Positions 34,578 to 43,866 are shown, counted from the stretch's first letter. The stretch: DNA of 64,000 bases from Janthinobacterium sp. 1_2014MBL_MicDiv (GCF_001865675.1 NZ_CP011319.1:3224001-3288000); one strand, 5' to 3'. Made by a program: numbers and translations. The notes: generated from the letters alone by a model not told the origin.

Positions 34578-34976
34578 TCAATTTTTCGAGGCGACAAATC
34601 GCTTCCCATTAATAACGTTACTTATATAAAAACCATTACAAACCGGACATAGTTGAGCGACATATCGCAGCGAATGTATCTCGCAGTAACGTGGACAATC
34701 CGATGGACGATAAGAAGACTGGGTAATAATAAGAGTGTCTTTCTGCACAAAATCCGGAAGCTTCAACAGCAAACCAGGAATATCATCCCAGCCACACCTC
34801 ACAAAAATCTGTATATAACCATCTATTTTTATAGATTCAGGAACAATTTCGAATGCATCTATTATATATTGAGAGTTCATATTTGCAGTCCAGGCCGCTG
34901 CAAGCTTTTGACTATCATCTTTTATTCTGCACCAAACATCGAAATCAATAGGATTATCCACAATTAAACTAATCAT
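34578..34976 (-). CDS. Probable immunity protein, unknown family
   Basis: A 132-residue acidic protein of low GC beginning MISLIVDNPIDFDVWCRIKD, with a C-terminal HSLRYVAQLCPVCNGFYISN. A strong ribosome site AAGGAGGT overlaps the stop of an upstream toxin-like end 6 bp away. Toxin end followed at once by a small low-GC acidic gene is the usual polymorphic toxin/immunity layout. The specific family was not recognised. Confidence 0.55.
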   Translation of the reverse strand: MISLIVDNPIDFDVWCRIKDDSQKLAAAWTANMNSQYIIDAFEIVPESIKIDGYIQIFVRCGWDDIPGLLLKLPDFVQKDTLIITQSSYRPSDCPRYCEIHSLRYVAQLCPVCNGFYISNVINGKRFVASKN

Positions 34977-34982
34977 AATAAA

Positions 34983-35240
34983 TTACCTCCTTGGCACAAT
35001 TGCACCATTACTAATTCCATAATCAAGATTGCTATCCTCAACGGAAAATTTAAATGGTGGAGCCTTAACTCCATCACGTCTTTCCAACGGAATTATCGTT
35101 GATGTTCGTTGAGGGGATCCTGCCTTCTGCAGCAACTGCAGAACTCCTTGATCCCCTTTAAAAACTTCGCGGCCATTAACAATTTCATAATGCCCACTTG
35201 CAAAAGCGGCACCATCAGGGTGAGTATGGCTAATATGGCG
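34983..35240 (-). pseudogene. Orphan toxin C-terminal end with HTHP motif
   Basis: An open stretch of 85 codons without start, bounded upstream by an in-frame TAG (35241-35243). It reads ISHTHPDGAAFASGHYEIVN, later EVFKGDQGVLQLLQKAG and ends GISNGAIVPRR. HTHP with a downstream Gly-Asp resembles JAB/metallopeptidase-like or deaminase-like toxin tips, but the match is short. A different frame over 35093-35395 (MTAERSPADRLKNLL, with ribosome site AAAGGTG) runs into it and may be the broken upstream part. It is read as a decayed toxin tip beside its immunity gene. Confidence 0.45.
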
Positions 35241-35395
35241 CTAACACGCGCGTGTTCAGCCAGAGTTGTGAGAACAGCACCTAGCCGCATTTGCTTGCGC
35301 CGATACATATAGCTATCAACGGAGTCGGGAACTCCCCCCTCCAAAATTGACAAAAGATTTTTCAACCTGTCTGCTGGGCTACGTTCCGCCGTCAT

Positions 35396-35795
35396 TTATC
35401 ACCTTTGTTTAATTTTATGGTCACTGCCCTATTGCGCAGGCCGGAGTCAGGCGTGCTATTAAGACATGATCTTAACCAGGAATACCGACGACATCTGAGC
35501 TGGAGTAAGGAGCACGTACGCGGAAAGAGGATCAAGAAAGGAATGGGGGGCCAAGTCTCTCACTCAGCCGCGGACGGAACATTATTCCGAACACCAAATA
35601 GCAAATTAATACAGACTCATCAAAGAAAAATAACTAATCAACGCTGAGATCGTGTCTGAATGGCAGACCTGATCCCGCCCCCCTATACACTATCCAGCGC
35701 ATCGCAGCGACTTTGTAGTGCTATAAAATATGACTACGACCGTTGATGCTCGTTGTTCGCGCTCTTTTTCCTGCTCAATTCGATTCGAATATCAA
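35396..35795. other. Intergenic stretch without a supported gene
   Basis: About 400 bp of mixed GC between the toxin remnant and the H-NS-type gene. The short plus-strand frame at 35405-35647 has no ribosome site and unlikely composition, so no gene is called. Confidence 0.4.
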
Positions 35796-36116
35796 TTAGA
35801 TTCGGATTCCGTCGAGCGATTGGTGCTTCTCCATCCATGACTTGACCCACAAAGGTTGGCGGCCGCGACCGCTCCACTGCTGCTCTTGATTGTCAGGATT
35901 GCGATACTGAGCAGCCACTGCTTTCTTCTCCGCCTTCACCCCATTTTTTGGTACGCCGGCGATCAACTGTGTCAGCGGAATTCCGACACGCTGAGCAATC
36001 GCCAGCATTTCAGCACGCGCTTTTTCTAGCTCGTCTTTTTGGCGGGTTTTGATTTCTTGATTTGCTTGCGCTTCCAGCTTCTTTAACTCGGGCAGTGACA
36101 ATGATGAGATGTCCAT
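35796..36116 (-). CDS. H-NS family nucleoid protein
   Basis: A 106-residue protein with an N-terminal coiled coil (SLPELKKLEAQANQEIKTRQ through LEKARAEMLAIAQRVG) and a C-terminal H-NS DNA-binding motif YRNPDNQEQQWSGRGRQPLW. The start at 36116 has AAGGAG 6 bp upstream; a longer reading adds 22 unlikely residues. H-NS paralogues on mobile islands often silence the AT-rich cargo around them, and this one lies in the lower-GC island. Confidence 0.88.
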   Translation of the reverse strand: MDISSLSLPELKKLEAQANQEIKTRQKDELEKARAEMLAIAQRVGIPLTQLIAGVPKNGVKAEKKAVAAQYRNPDNQEQQWSGRGRQPLWVKSWMEKHQSLDGIRI

Positions 36117-36337
36117 ATGAACTCCTTGAAAGTATTGCAATTTTTGAGTGACACTTGTATGTGACTTGAGCATGCATGCCAAGTCAACGCCATTCTAGAA
36201 CAATTCGTGCGTGTTTTAGCAGCCTTCTTCCTCCTTGTGCCATCGAAATACCTTGCTAACCGGGGCGATTTCGACTGGAGCCATTTCATAATCCAGACAA
36301 CAATAGCGGAGATCCCCTTTGCCGAAAACACAGCCTT

Positions 36338-37252
36338 ATGGCACCACGATCCCCTTCTTGTGCGTTGACCTGGCTTCTGGCCATGCTTCAGGGGCAAACT
36401 TATGACCAGATCGCAGAGCGGTTTTGTGTCACAAAGTCGACGGTGTCCAAATCGGTTGCCGATTTAGCGCGAGAACTACAATCCGTCGTAGGTGTGATCG
36501 GCATCGACGAAGACAGTGCTCCCACCGCCCACGTGATCCGAGCGCATGCACAAGATTACCTGGAGGCGCTGGAACACTTCGTGCCGCTGGCGAAACCGGT
36601 GGCCGCGACCTCGCCGCCGATCATTACGCATGCTCACATTGACCAGCTGGTGCTGCACACGGCACGGCATAGCCGCTGCAAACAGCGCGATCTCGCGCTG
36701 CTCCTCATGCTCGTCCACACCGGCGCGCGTCCAAATGAGATCGCCAGGATGACCGTTGCCGACTACATTGACGCGTCAGGACAGCGCCGCTCGCCACCTT
36801 GGCTGCCAGCAAAAGCCGCTTCGAGCGGCATAGCACGTCCGCTTCTGCTTCGCGATGCAACAGCGTTGTACTGGCTCGACGCGTATTTGGCGTGGCGCCT
36901 GGCCGCTGGATACGGTGTCAGCGATCGGAGCGAATATCGAGGGCTTCAGGGCGACAGTAGCCTATTTCTCAGCCGGACCGGGAAGTCACTTTCCTCGTCG
37001 TCATCGAACGTCACGCCCGAAAAAGGCTTGCACGATATCCTGCAACGCATCTTCCGCTATGCCAATCTGCCTGGTTTTGGTGTGCTGTGCGCGCGCCGCT
37101 CAATCGCGCATCGGTTGCGGGCCGACGGCCGCACAACCGAGGAGATCGCATTTTATCTTGGGACGCGCACCGGTAGCGTGCGTCGCCTGTTGTCGAAGCG
37201 TACCCAGAAACCGCCACATCCGCGTATGCCGTCCCTAGGTTCCCGCGCCTGA
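36338..37252 (+). CDS. Tyrosine-recombinase-like protein with N-terminal HTH
   Basis: A 304-residue protein. Residues 1-50 carry a helix-turn-helix (YDQIAERFCVTKSTVSKSVA). Residues about 120-135 match integrase box I (LLMLVHTGARPNEIARMTVADY, with its Arg). Near 258-285 a box II-like CARRSIAHRLRADGRTTEEIAFYLG follows. No catalytic Tyr is seen in the final stretch (TGSVRRLLSK), so it may be inactive, or act as a binding or regulatory protein. It is transcribed toward the three-gene recombination operon, 142 bp away. Confidence 0.6.
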   Translation: MAPRSPSCALTWLLAMLQGQTYDQIAERFCVTKSTVSKSVADLARELQSVVGVIGIDEDSAPTAHVIRAHAQDYLEALEHFVPLAKPVAATSPPIITHAHIDQLVLHTARHSRCKQRDLALLLMLVHTGARPNEIARMTVADYIDASGQRRSPPWLPAKAASSGIARPLLLRDATALYWLDAYLAWRLAAGYGVSDRSEYRGLQGDSSLFLSRTGKSLSSSSSNVTPEKGLHDILQRIFRYANLPGFGVLCARRSIAHRLRADGRTTEEIAFYLGTRTGSVRRLLSKRTQKPPHPRMPSLGSRA

Positions 37253-37394
37253 ACACATTCAGTCTTGCCGTTGCCTGGGCCAATTACCTGCGTTCGCGCC
37301 ACGGGAAAAAGTCTGGACCCGGATCACGGGGTTGACCCGCTCACGGTCGATGAGAGGATGGTTCATCGCTCATTGTCATGTAAAGGAGACCATC

Positions 37395-38798
37395 ATGGAT
37401 AAGGAGATCGTCAATCGCTCGTTCCCGCAAGGCGCTCCACCAACTGTCCTTGGCGAACGACCCGCCCGCATTCCCACAGGCGGCACGATCCGCGCCGGCA
37501 TCAAAGTGCTGACCAAGGCGGCCGCAAGCAACCCGCAAGCCAAGGCAATATACGATCAGGGGCTGGCCTCAAACTCCTCATTTGAAGAGATCGGACAAAA
37601 GATTGCCGAGGCTTTTCCAGATATCAAAACACCGCTTGTTCCCAAAAATGTGGCCTGGTTCACCGTACGGCCGAATGACTTTCCCAACCCAGCCCTGGCA
37701 GCGCAGATTTTGGCGGCCTTTGGCGAGGATCGGGGTGACGGCGTCATCCGGCTGTATCGTTTTCCAGTCATCTTTCCTGCCGATACCTGGCAACTGGTCA
37801 TGCCACACGAACTGGCCGCCTGGGCACGCAATGACAAGCGCTACTGGAGCGAGTATGCGTCGGATGGCCATACCCGCTACTGCAAAATGTACGCCCCCGT
37901 CCGCTTTGATGAGCGCAGCCAGCGCGTTGTACGTACCTTCGGTGGGCGGCCACTCCAACTGCGGCCAGAAAACAATGGCGTCTGCGATCCTGAAAACTGC
38001 CCAGAATTTCAGAACCGGCAATGCAACCTGACCGGAAAATTCATTTTTTATATTCCCGGCATTCCCTCGATCGATGCTTTCGTGCTGCACACGAACAGTT
38101 TTTATGCCATGAGCCGCGCCATCGAACGCTTTGAAACCATCTCGTTCATGCGCGGTGGCCGGCTGGCCGGCTTCCTGGATCAGCACCGCACGCCCTTCTA
38201 TTTCAGTAAAAAGCTACGCGACGTCTCGCATATCGATCCAAAAACCGGGCAATCCATGCGCAGCGCACACTGGATCATCGAGCTAGAAGCACCAATTGAC
38301 GTCTCCTCGCTCTTGATCCAGCACGACGATGAAAGCGCTTTGCATCTGGCGGATCAGGCAGCCAATATCTTGCAGGGACGACATGAACAACTGGACATTG
38401 CGCCAGCGTATCGCAGTCCCGATGATGCAAACGGCGCGACGCTGGGGGAACCTGGGGAACCAAGAGCACGCATGCGGCAGGAGCCAGCCTCCGGATCCCT
38501 GCAATCTGCATCAGCTCCGCAGGATGCCACTTCCGCCGAGGATGAAGCCATCAGTACCCTGTTCGACCTGGCCGCGGCCTATGGCGTCGACCGGGAGCGC
38601 TTTGGCCTCTTTGCTGACCGCCAGTGGGGCGCCGGCTGGCGGCGCAATGTCAATGGCCGCCAACGCGTGCTGGCGGAACTGGAGCGCTATCAGAATGATC
38701 CGGAAGGCTTTTGTGAAAAGGTTAATGCTCGTCTGCGCGCGTCGGATACACCTTCATCCGGCCCACGCGCTCCAACAGCGCCAGCAAAGGAAAAATAA
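37395..38798 (+). CDS. Phage/ICE-type protein, possible recombination directionality factor
   Basis: A 467-residue soluble protein. The start MDKEIVNRSF at 37395 is chosen because AAAGGAG lies 6 bp upstream. The middle has a Cys cluster GVCDPENCPEFQNRQCNLTG (a likely zinc site) followed by KFIFYIPGIPSIDAFVLHT. I associate this pattern with phage and ICE proteins annotated as hydrolase/metal-binding proteins or recombination directionality factors. The C-terminal part (about 370-467) is Ser/Ala/Pro-rich with a helical segment. It is followed after 2 bp by the SbcD-like gene and then the SbcC-like gene. Confidence 0.6.
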   Translation: MDKEIVNRSFPQGAPPTVLGERPARIPTGGTIRAGIKVLTKAAASNPQAKAIYDQGLASNSSFEEIGQKIAEAFPDIKTPLVPKNVAWFTVRPNDFPNPALAAQILAAFGEDRGDGVIRLYRFPVIFPADTWQLVMPHELAAWARNDKRYWSEYASDGHTRYCKMYAPVRFDERSQRVVRTFGGRPLQLRPENNGVCDPENCPEFQNRQCNLTGKFIFYIPGIPSIDAFVLHTNSFYAMSRAIERFETISFMRGGRLAGFLDQHRTPFYFSKKLRDVSHIDPKTGQSMRSAHWIIELEAPIDVSSLLIQHDDESALHLADQAANILQGRHEQLDIAPAYRSPDDANGATLGEPGEPRARMRQEPASGSLQSASAPQDATSAEDEAISTLFDLAAAYGVDRERFGLFADRQWGAGWRRNVNGRQRVLAELERYQNDPEGFCEKVNARLRASDTPSSGPRAPTAPAKEK

Positions 38799-38800
38799 TC

Positions 38801-40039
38801 ATGCGCATCGCTCATTTTTCCGATCTGCACTATGCAGTATCGACCTTGCCCGAGGTCGATACGTGCTTCACCTATGCCGTAGACCAGGCGATCGCAAGAC
38901 AGGCAGAGGTTGCCATCATTACTGGCGACACCACCGATCATGCCCTGGACGCCCATTCGCCGGCATTGATAGCACTTGCTCGCCAGGTCCGGCGCCTCGC
39001 CGATCATTGCCCAGTCCTGATGCTGCAAGGGACGTTTTCACACGAGCCACCCGGTACGCTGGAGCTTTTTTCCCTACTGGGGGGACATTATCCCATCCAC
39101 GTGGCCAACCGCCTGCAGCAGGTCATCCTCAATAGCCGGCGTGAATGGACGGCTTCGACACACGCCCGTTTCGATACCAAAGAATGGTGCGATGTGGAGT
39201 GCGCGCTCCTCTGCTCGTGCGTTCCGACCATGAATAAGGCGAATTTGGCCGCCAGTGCCAGCGCGGAACAAGCGGGACAGGCGATGGGCCACTATCTTGC
39301 GGACCTACTGGCCGGTTACGCGCCGGGCAATCTGCTGGCGCGCCAGCGGGGCATACCCACCATCGCGCTCTCCCACGGTACCGTGATCGGCTGCATGACA
39401 GAACATGGGGTGCCGATGGCGGGAATGGACCATGAATTTACCGCAGGCGCGCTGTTTCAGGCACAAGCCAATGCCGTCATGTTGGGGCATATACACCTGC
39501 ATCAGGCGTGGGAGCAGCATGGACAGATAATCGCCTACGCTGGTTCCATTGGACGGTTGCATTACGGTGAACAAGGTAGTAAGGGTTTTTTGATGTGGGA
39601 GATCACAGCAGAGGGCGCTTGCTGCGAACTCGTTGCGACGCCGGCCCGCCGCACGTTGGAACTGGCATTTGCCGGGCCGCCGGATATGGATGCACTGCAC
39701 CAATACGTCGCTAGCCACTCCATCGAAGGTGCCTGGGTGCGTATCCGCTGGCAGTGCCTTGAAGAGGACCGCGCCACCATCGACCGCGAAGCGATCACGG
39801 CCCTGTTTCGTGGCGCGGCAGGCATCAAGCTCGAAGGCCGTGTGATTCCCATTGTCCGTGCAAGAACGGAGGGAATGGCACGCTGCCTTCAACTCGAAGA
39901 GCAAATCGATACCTGGGCACGCCATGTTGACACGCCAGCAGCGCCCCTATTGACCTGTCTGGCCCAGTTAGCCACTCACTCACCCGCCGACATTGCCATG
40001 GCCGCCCTGTCAGGAGAAACGGTCGCTGGCGAAGCTTAG
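38801..40039 (+). CDS. SbcD/Mre11-like metallophosphoesterase
   Basis: A 412-residue calcineurin-like phosphoesterase. The metal-binding motifs are HFSDLHYA (Asp8, His10), ITGDTTDH (Asp43) and LGHIHLHQ; the usual GNHD/E motif is changed to GTFSHE at about 79-84. With the SbcC-like partner it should form a nuclease complex acting on DNA ends or hairpins. The ribosome site AAGGA lies across the stop of the preceding gene. It is far diverged from housekeeping SbcD and resembles phage gp47-type proteins. Confidence 0.8.
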   Translation: MRIAHFSDLHYAVSTLPEVDTCFTYAVDQAIARQAEVAIITGDTTDHALDAHSPALIALARQVRRLADHCPVLMLQGTFSHEPPGTLELFSLLGGHYPIHVANRLQQVILNSRREWTASTHARFDTKEWCDVECALLCSCVPTMNKANLAASASAEQAGQAMGHYLADLLAGYAPGNLLARQRGIPTIALSHGTVIGCMTEHGVPMAGMDHEFTAGALFQAQANAVMLGHIHLHQAWEQHGQIIAYAGSIGRLHYGEQGSKGFLMWEITAEGACCELVATPARRTLELAFAGPPDMDALHQYVASHSIEGAWVRIRWQCLEEDRATIDREAITALFRGAAGIKLEGRVIPIVRARTEGMARCLQLEEQIDTWARHVDTPAAPLLTCLAQLATHSPADIAMAALSGETVAGEA

Positions 40040-40144
40040 ACAGGCGGAGGCAATGCTTCGCGAAACGGGCCTGTGCAGCCTTGAGGGGCGCATGCTCCGC
40101 TTCATACGAAAAATCAGAAAACACTTTGACCAGGAGAGATCACC

Positions 40145-42562
40145 ATGCGCCCTCTTTCCCTCACCTTGACGGGTTTCATCGGTATTCGCGACGGGATGAA
40201 CAAAGAATCATTGACACTCGACTTCGAGCGTATGACAGCCGGTGCCCAGCTGGTGGCCATTGTCGGCCCTAATGGACGAGGCAAAACGACCGTTTTAGAC
40301 AATATGACTCCCTATGCAACCATGCCGTCCAAGGCAGGGGCTGACGGCCTTGGCGGCTTTTCCTACTATGACGAGGTGTATTTGCCAGTCAACCGCAAGG
40401 AACTCGTGTGGGAAATGGGGAAACAAAGATACTGTACACAGATCATCATTCGCCTCAACGGCAAGCGCAGGAGCGAGGCCTACCTTCATGAGCTCTGCGC
40501 TGGTACTTGGCAGCCCGTACAACTGCCAGACGGCACCCTCTCCGATGGCCGGATGGAGTCGTACCAACGCTGCGTCGAGGATATCGTCGGACCAGCCGCC
40601 ACTTTTTTTACTACGGCATTTTCGGCGCAGAACAGGCGCCAACTGGCTCACTATCGTAACGCGGAAATCAAAGTACTATTGAGTGACCTGCTAGGACTGG
40701 AGCGTGTGCGCAACAAAGGGCTACAGGCTGCGGAGACGGCGAAACTGCTGCGCTGCGGGCTTTCCAGGTTGCAGCAGGAGCGACGCCTATTACAGCAACA
40801 GATCGAAGAGAATCAAGAGCTTTCACGGCAATTAATCACGCCGGACGACGCGCTGAATGCCTTGCAACGCTGCAGGCAAACAGCACAGGCAACTCTGGAG
40901 GCGAAAAAAAACACCCTGGCGGCACTGAAGGCCGAACAGACCTTTGCTGCGGCCTACGTGAATCAGCGCCAGCAGCTCGAGCAAACACTTCAGCAACTGC
41001 GCGATCGCGTTCGGACGGTCAATCAGCGGATGGACGAGCGCGAACACGACCTCATCGAGGTAGGCCTGGCATTGGCACAACAGATCCTGCAACGGCGGCA
41101 GGCGCATGCACAGGAGTATCAGGTGGTCACCAGCAGGCACGCGAGACTGCTGTTGCTAACCGCTGATCACTGGCGCGTCACCCAGGCCGCTCGACGGCTG
41201 CCGATCCTGACCCGCCTCCTGGAGTACCGCAGCAACCATGCCGCAACCTGCCGTCAGTTGCATGATCAGCATACGGAAGCGGCCTCCCAGCGTGCGCTCG
41301 CCGTGCAAAAGATCGATGCGATCAACAGGGAAATAGGTGAAACGGTATGTCAAACCAGAACATTGCACCAGCGCCTCTCGCTCACCTCACTCGTTCCCTG
41401 CGCGGGAACCGCGCTACAAGGACAATGCCAGCTTCTCGAACACGCCCGCGCAGCCCGCCCCATCATTCCGCAGTACGAACTGTCCCTGCGCCGACTGGAA
41501 CAAGCACGGCTCCAGCAAACCGAGCTGCTGTCGCAACTGGAGGCGCAAATCGCAACAATGCCGAACACGGCAGAGCGCTTGGCGCGCGCGCTACACCGCC
41601 TGGAACGCGCTCGGGAAAGATGCTCATTCAGCCAGCAGCTTGCCGCACGCACCGGCGAGATCGCGCAAGCACGCGCCAGCATCGACGATGTGGCCCGCCG
41701 CATTTACCTGCTCGCACAGGCCGTCGACCATGAGACGGATACCGAAAAGCAGGAAAAAGCACGCATCGACAGGGAACTGGCGACCATTACCGATGAACGT
41801 GCCCAAGCCACACAGGATGCCCGCATAGAACGTGAACATATTGAACAGCAACTCTCCGCTCTTCCATTGCCGTTCGATCCGGCTCGCCTCGCACAGGCCG
41901 ATCGGGAAATCGGTCATTTCGCGATTAAGCTCGCAGAGTGTGAAGCACAACTGCACGGAGAGATCGGGCGCCAGCATCGCCTGACTGAGCTTCAACGCCA
42001 GCAACTGGGTCAACATCAAGCGCTAACCACCCTGGATGCCCGCATCGCTCATGTTGAAGAACAAACTGCAACCTGGTCTTTGTTAGCCACATGCATGGGG
42101 AACAATGGAGTTATCGCCTTGGCCATTGACGACGCCGGTCCCACCCTGTCGATGCTCACGAACGATTTATTGCTGGCCTGCTATGGGGCACGCTTTACGG
42201 TATCCATTCGCACGCTGATCGACTCGAGTAAAGGGGAATCCAAGGAAGGGTTTGACATCATCGTGCACGACGCCAATACCGGCTTCGCAAAGAGCGTATC
42301 CAAAATGAGCGGAGGCGAACGCGTCTGGATCAACGAATGCCTCACACGTGCCATGGCCTTGTATCTGGCCCAATCAAATAGCCGGCGCAGCCAAACGCTC
42401 TTCTCGGACGAGGCCGACGGGGCTTTCGACGCCGAACATAAACGCATGTTCCTGGCGATGAAGCGTCAGGTCATGCAACTGGGTGGCTATCAACAAGAGT
42501 TTTTTATTTCCCATACGCCGGAATTATGTGATTTGGCTGACGCTACGCTCAACCTCATGTGA
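40145..42562 (+). CDS. SbcC/Rad50-like ATPase
   Basis: An 805-residue SMC-like protein: Walker A GPNGRGKTT (41-49), long coiled-coil arms (about 190-400 and 430-650), the signature SKMSGGERVWINECLTRAMA and Walker B LFSDEADGAFD near the C terminus. No typical CxxC zinc hook is obvious at the arm tip, though VPCAGTALQGQCQLLEHA (about 418-435) could serve. It has a good ribosome site (AGGAG). A 105 bp gap separates it from the phosphoesterase. Role: the ATPase half of an island-borne SbcCD/gp46-47-like complex. Confidence 0.85.
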   Translation: MRPLSLTLTGFIGIRDGMNKESLTLDFERMTAGAQLVAIVGPNGRGKTTVLDNMTPYATMPSKAGADGLGGFSYYDEVYLPVNRKELVWEMGKQRYCTQIIIRLNGKRRSEAYLHELCAGTWQPVQLPDGTLSDGRMESYQRCVEDIVGPAATFFTTAFSAQNRRQLAHYRNAEIKVLLSDLLGLERVRNKGLQAAETAKLLRCGLSRLQQERRLLQQQIEENQELSRQLITPDDALNALQRCRQTAQATLEAKKNTLAALKAEQTFAAAYVNQRQQLEQTLQQLRDRVRTVNQRMDEREHDLIEVGLALAQQILQRRQAHAQEYQVVTSRHARLLLLTADHWRVTQAARRLPILTRLLEYRSNHAATCRQLHDQHTEAASQRALAVQKIDAINREIGETVCQTRTLHQRLSLTSLVPCAGTALQGQCQLLEHARAARPIIPQYELSLRRLEQARLQQTELLSQLEAQIATMPNTAERLARALHRLERARERCSFSQQLAARTGEIAQARASIDDVARRIYLLAQAVDHETDTEKQEKARIDRELATITDERAQATQDARIEREHIEQQLSALPLPFDPARLAQADREIGHFAIKLAECEAQLHGEIGRQHRLTELQRQQLGQHQALTTLDARIAHVEEQTATWSLLATCMGNNGVIALAIDDAGPTLSMLTNDLLLACYGARFTVSIRTLIDSSKGESKEGFDIIVHDANTGFAKSVSKMSGGERVWINECLTRAMALYLAQSNSRRSQTLFSDEADGAFDAEHKRMFLAMKRQVMQLGGYQQEFFISHTPELCDLADATLNLM

Positions 42563-42665
42563 GGTGAACCATAGGATGGGAGTCAGTCCCTGTGCCAGGT
42601 TGGCCTGCGCTGGGCCAACGCTCAGTCACTGAGATGCGAAATTGCGACGCGATCACCCCACTCGC

Positions 42666-42693
42666 AAAAAAAAGCGCCTCTGATAGAGGCGCT
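42666..42693 (-). terminator. Rho-independent terminator ending the minus-strand small-gene operon
   Basis: AGCGCCTCT (42673-42681) and AGAGGCGCT (42685-42693) form a perfect 9 bp stem with a 3-base loop. On the minus strand a T run follows (complement of 42666-42672). It lies 20 bp downstream of the last small gene, between convergent operons, and can also stop the SbcC-like transcript. Confidence 0.85.
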
Positions 42694-42712
42694 AACTGTT
42701 TCCAGACAGGTA

Positions 42713-43117
42713 TTAAGCACTGCCTTCACCAAGCGCTGCAAGGCTCGCCGCCTTATTTTGCCTCTCGCTCACGATAAACTGACGTTGCCCACCTCTCCAA
42801 CAAACCCCGTCAATCCTTTGAGCACAGGTACATTTCCAGCCACCGTGAGCACGACATAAGCGCATTTCTACTGCACTCCTGGCCAGTTGGTGCCCTTCCA
42901 GCCACAGCTGTTGCAAAAACTGGTTGAACAGAAAAGTCATTGGCATGACTTGACGTCCTGCGAAGTAATCTTCGTAACCTAAGTGCAGAGCGGCCTGAAA
43001 TGCTTCCCAATGCAGTAATTCGTTGCTGTCCAGACGCCACCTCTCGCTCTCCTCCAGGTATTGCTGAACCACGGCCAGGCCGTGCACCTCATCAACGCCG
43101 TCCATCATCGCCTCCAT
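42713..43117 (-). CDS. Unknown small protein with RMF-like pattern, copy 2
   Basis: A 134-residue protein. Its middle, GYEDYFAGRQVMPMTFLFNQ followed by LWLEGHQLA, shares a spaced pattern (GY-DY-G-P-F-WL-G-A) with the gene just upstream, so the two look like paralogues. The pattern also resembles ribosome modulation factor and CrpP proteins (G-Y...G...CP...WL-GW-A). The C-terminal part has Cys residues (CRAHGGWKCTCAQR). It overlaps the upstream gene by 26 bp. Function unknown. Confidence 0.6.
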   Translation of the reverse strand: MEAMMDGVDEVHGLAVVQQYLEESERWRLDSNELLHWEAFQAALHLGYEDYFAGRQVMPMTFLFNQFLQQLWLEGHQLARSAVEMRLCRAHGGWKCTCAQRIDGVCWRGGQRQFIVSERQNKAASLAALGEGSA

Positions 43118-43424
43118 GGCGTTCTGCCGCTTCGGCTGGCTCCAGCTGACGCTTCCTCCGCAATTCCATCAACTGCTCAACACTGTCACTGATCGCTGCC
43201 TGCGCAAAACCCATCAGCCAAGCATCCCGCAAGCCGACCTCCTTATTAAACAAACGCGGCACTTGCTCATTGCCGCGCTTGTAATCGTCATACCCCATCT
43301 CCTCAGCGCGATATAACATCACGCTCATCAGGTCGTGCCGCCGCCGGTCATCGTAGCGGATGCCGAGCGCGCGGCAATACTCCTGATAAATCAAGCCAAT
43401 CGTTATGTTGATTACTTCGTTCAT
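43092..43424 (-). CDS. Unknown small protein with RMF-like pattern, copy 1
   Basis: A 110-residue protein starting MNEVINITIGLIYQEYCRAL. GAGGAG lies 7 bp before the ATG at 43424; the ATG two codons earlier is too close to that site. It contains GYDDYKRGNEQVPRLFNKEV and WLMGFAQAA, the same spaced pattern as the downstream gene. The C terminus is Arg/Glu/Gly-rich. Part of a minus-strand operon of small island genes that ends at the terminator near 42.68 kb. Confidence 0.6.
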   Translation of the reverse strand: MNEVINITIGLIYQEYCRALGIRYDDRRRHDLMSVMLYRAEEMGYDDYKRGNEQVPRLFNKEVGLRDAWLMGFAQAAISDSVEQLMELRRKRQLEPAEAAERHGGDDGRR

Positions 43425-43435
43425 GACCATACTCC

Positions 43436-43696
43436 TCAGTGCAAGTGCCCTGCCCCGTCCACGATGGAGCCTCCGTGTACATAGCAAAGGTCCTTTGCTG
43501 AACACAGATGTCCTGTCGCCAGGTCGCAAAAGCAAATGCACGTCCTGTTTGTGCGGATAAACTGTGCGCCATCCCGGGTCACGACGCGTGTTCCTGAGGG
43601 CAGCGATTCCAGTTGCTCGATGAGCGGATCGACTTCGCCAGCCGGACTGACGTTTGTCGCGCCTCTCCCCTTCAAGATGAATAAATAGTGTTTCAT
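43436..43696 (-). CDS. Unknown 86-residue island protein
   Basis: Begins MKHYLFILKGRGATNVSPAG and includes PSGTRVVTRDGAQFIRTNRT and a Cys-containing end (CICFCDLATGHLCSAKDLC). No family was recognised. It lies 11 bp before the RMF-like copy 1 and is probably the head of that operon. Cys spacing could allow metal binding. Confidence 0.5.
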   Translation of the reverse strand: MKHYLFILKGRGATNVSPAGEVDPLIEQLESLPSGTRVVTRDGAQFIRTNRTCICFCDLATGHLCSAKDLCYVHGGSIVDGAGHLH

Positions 43697-43866
43697 GGTG
43701 TCCTCCGTACTTGATGGGATAAATTCGTCATTGGAAATCTGGGCCGGTGTGTGGCGAAAATGCTGGCCAGCGGCTGACTGATGACTTGAAATCTGCCCGA
43801 TGGATGCCTATCCTGAGCAACAGACGCATATACGGAAAACGATCTGTGCTGGATGACGGATCTGAT

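Noticed and set aside
35405..35647. Short plus-strand frame between toxin remnant and H-NS gene
   Set aside because: No ribosome site, unlikely composition, no conserved pattern.
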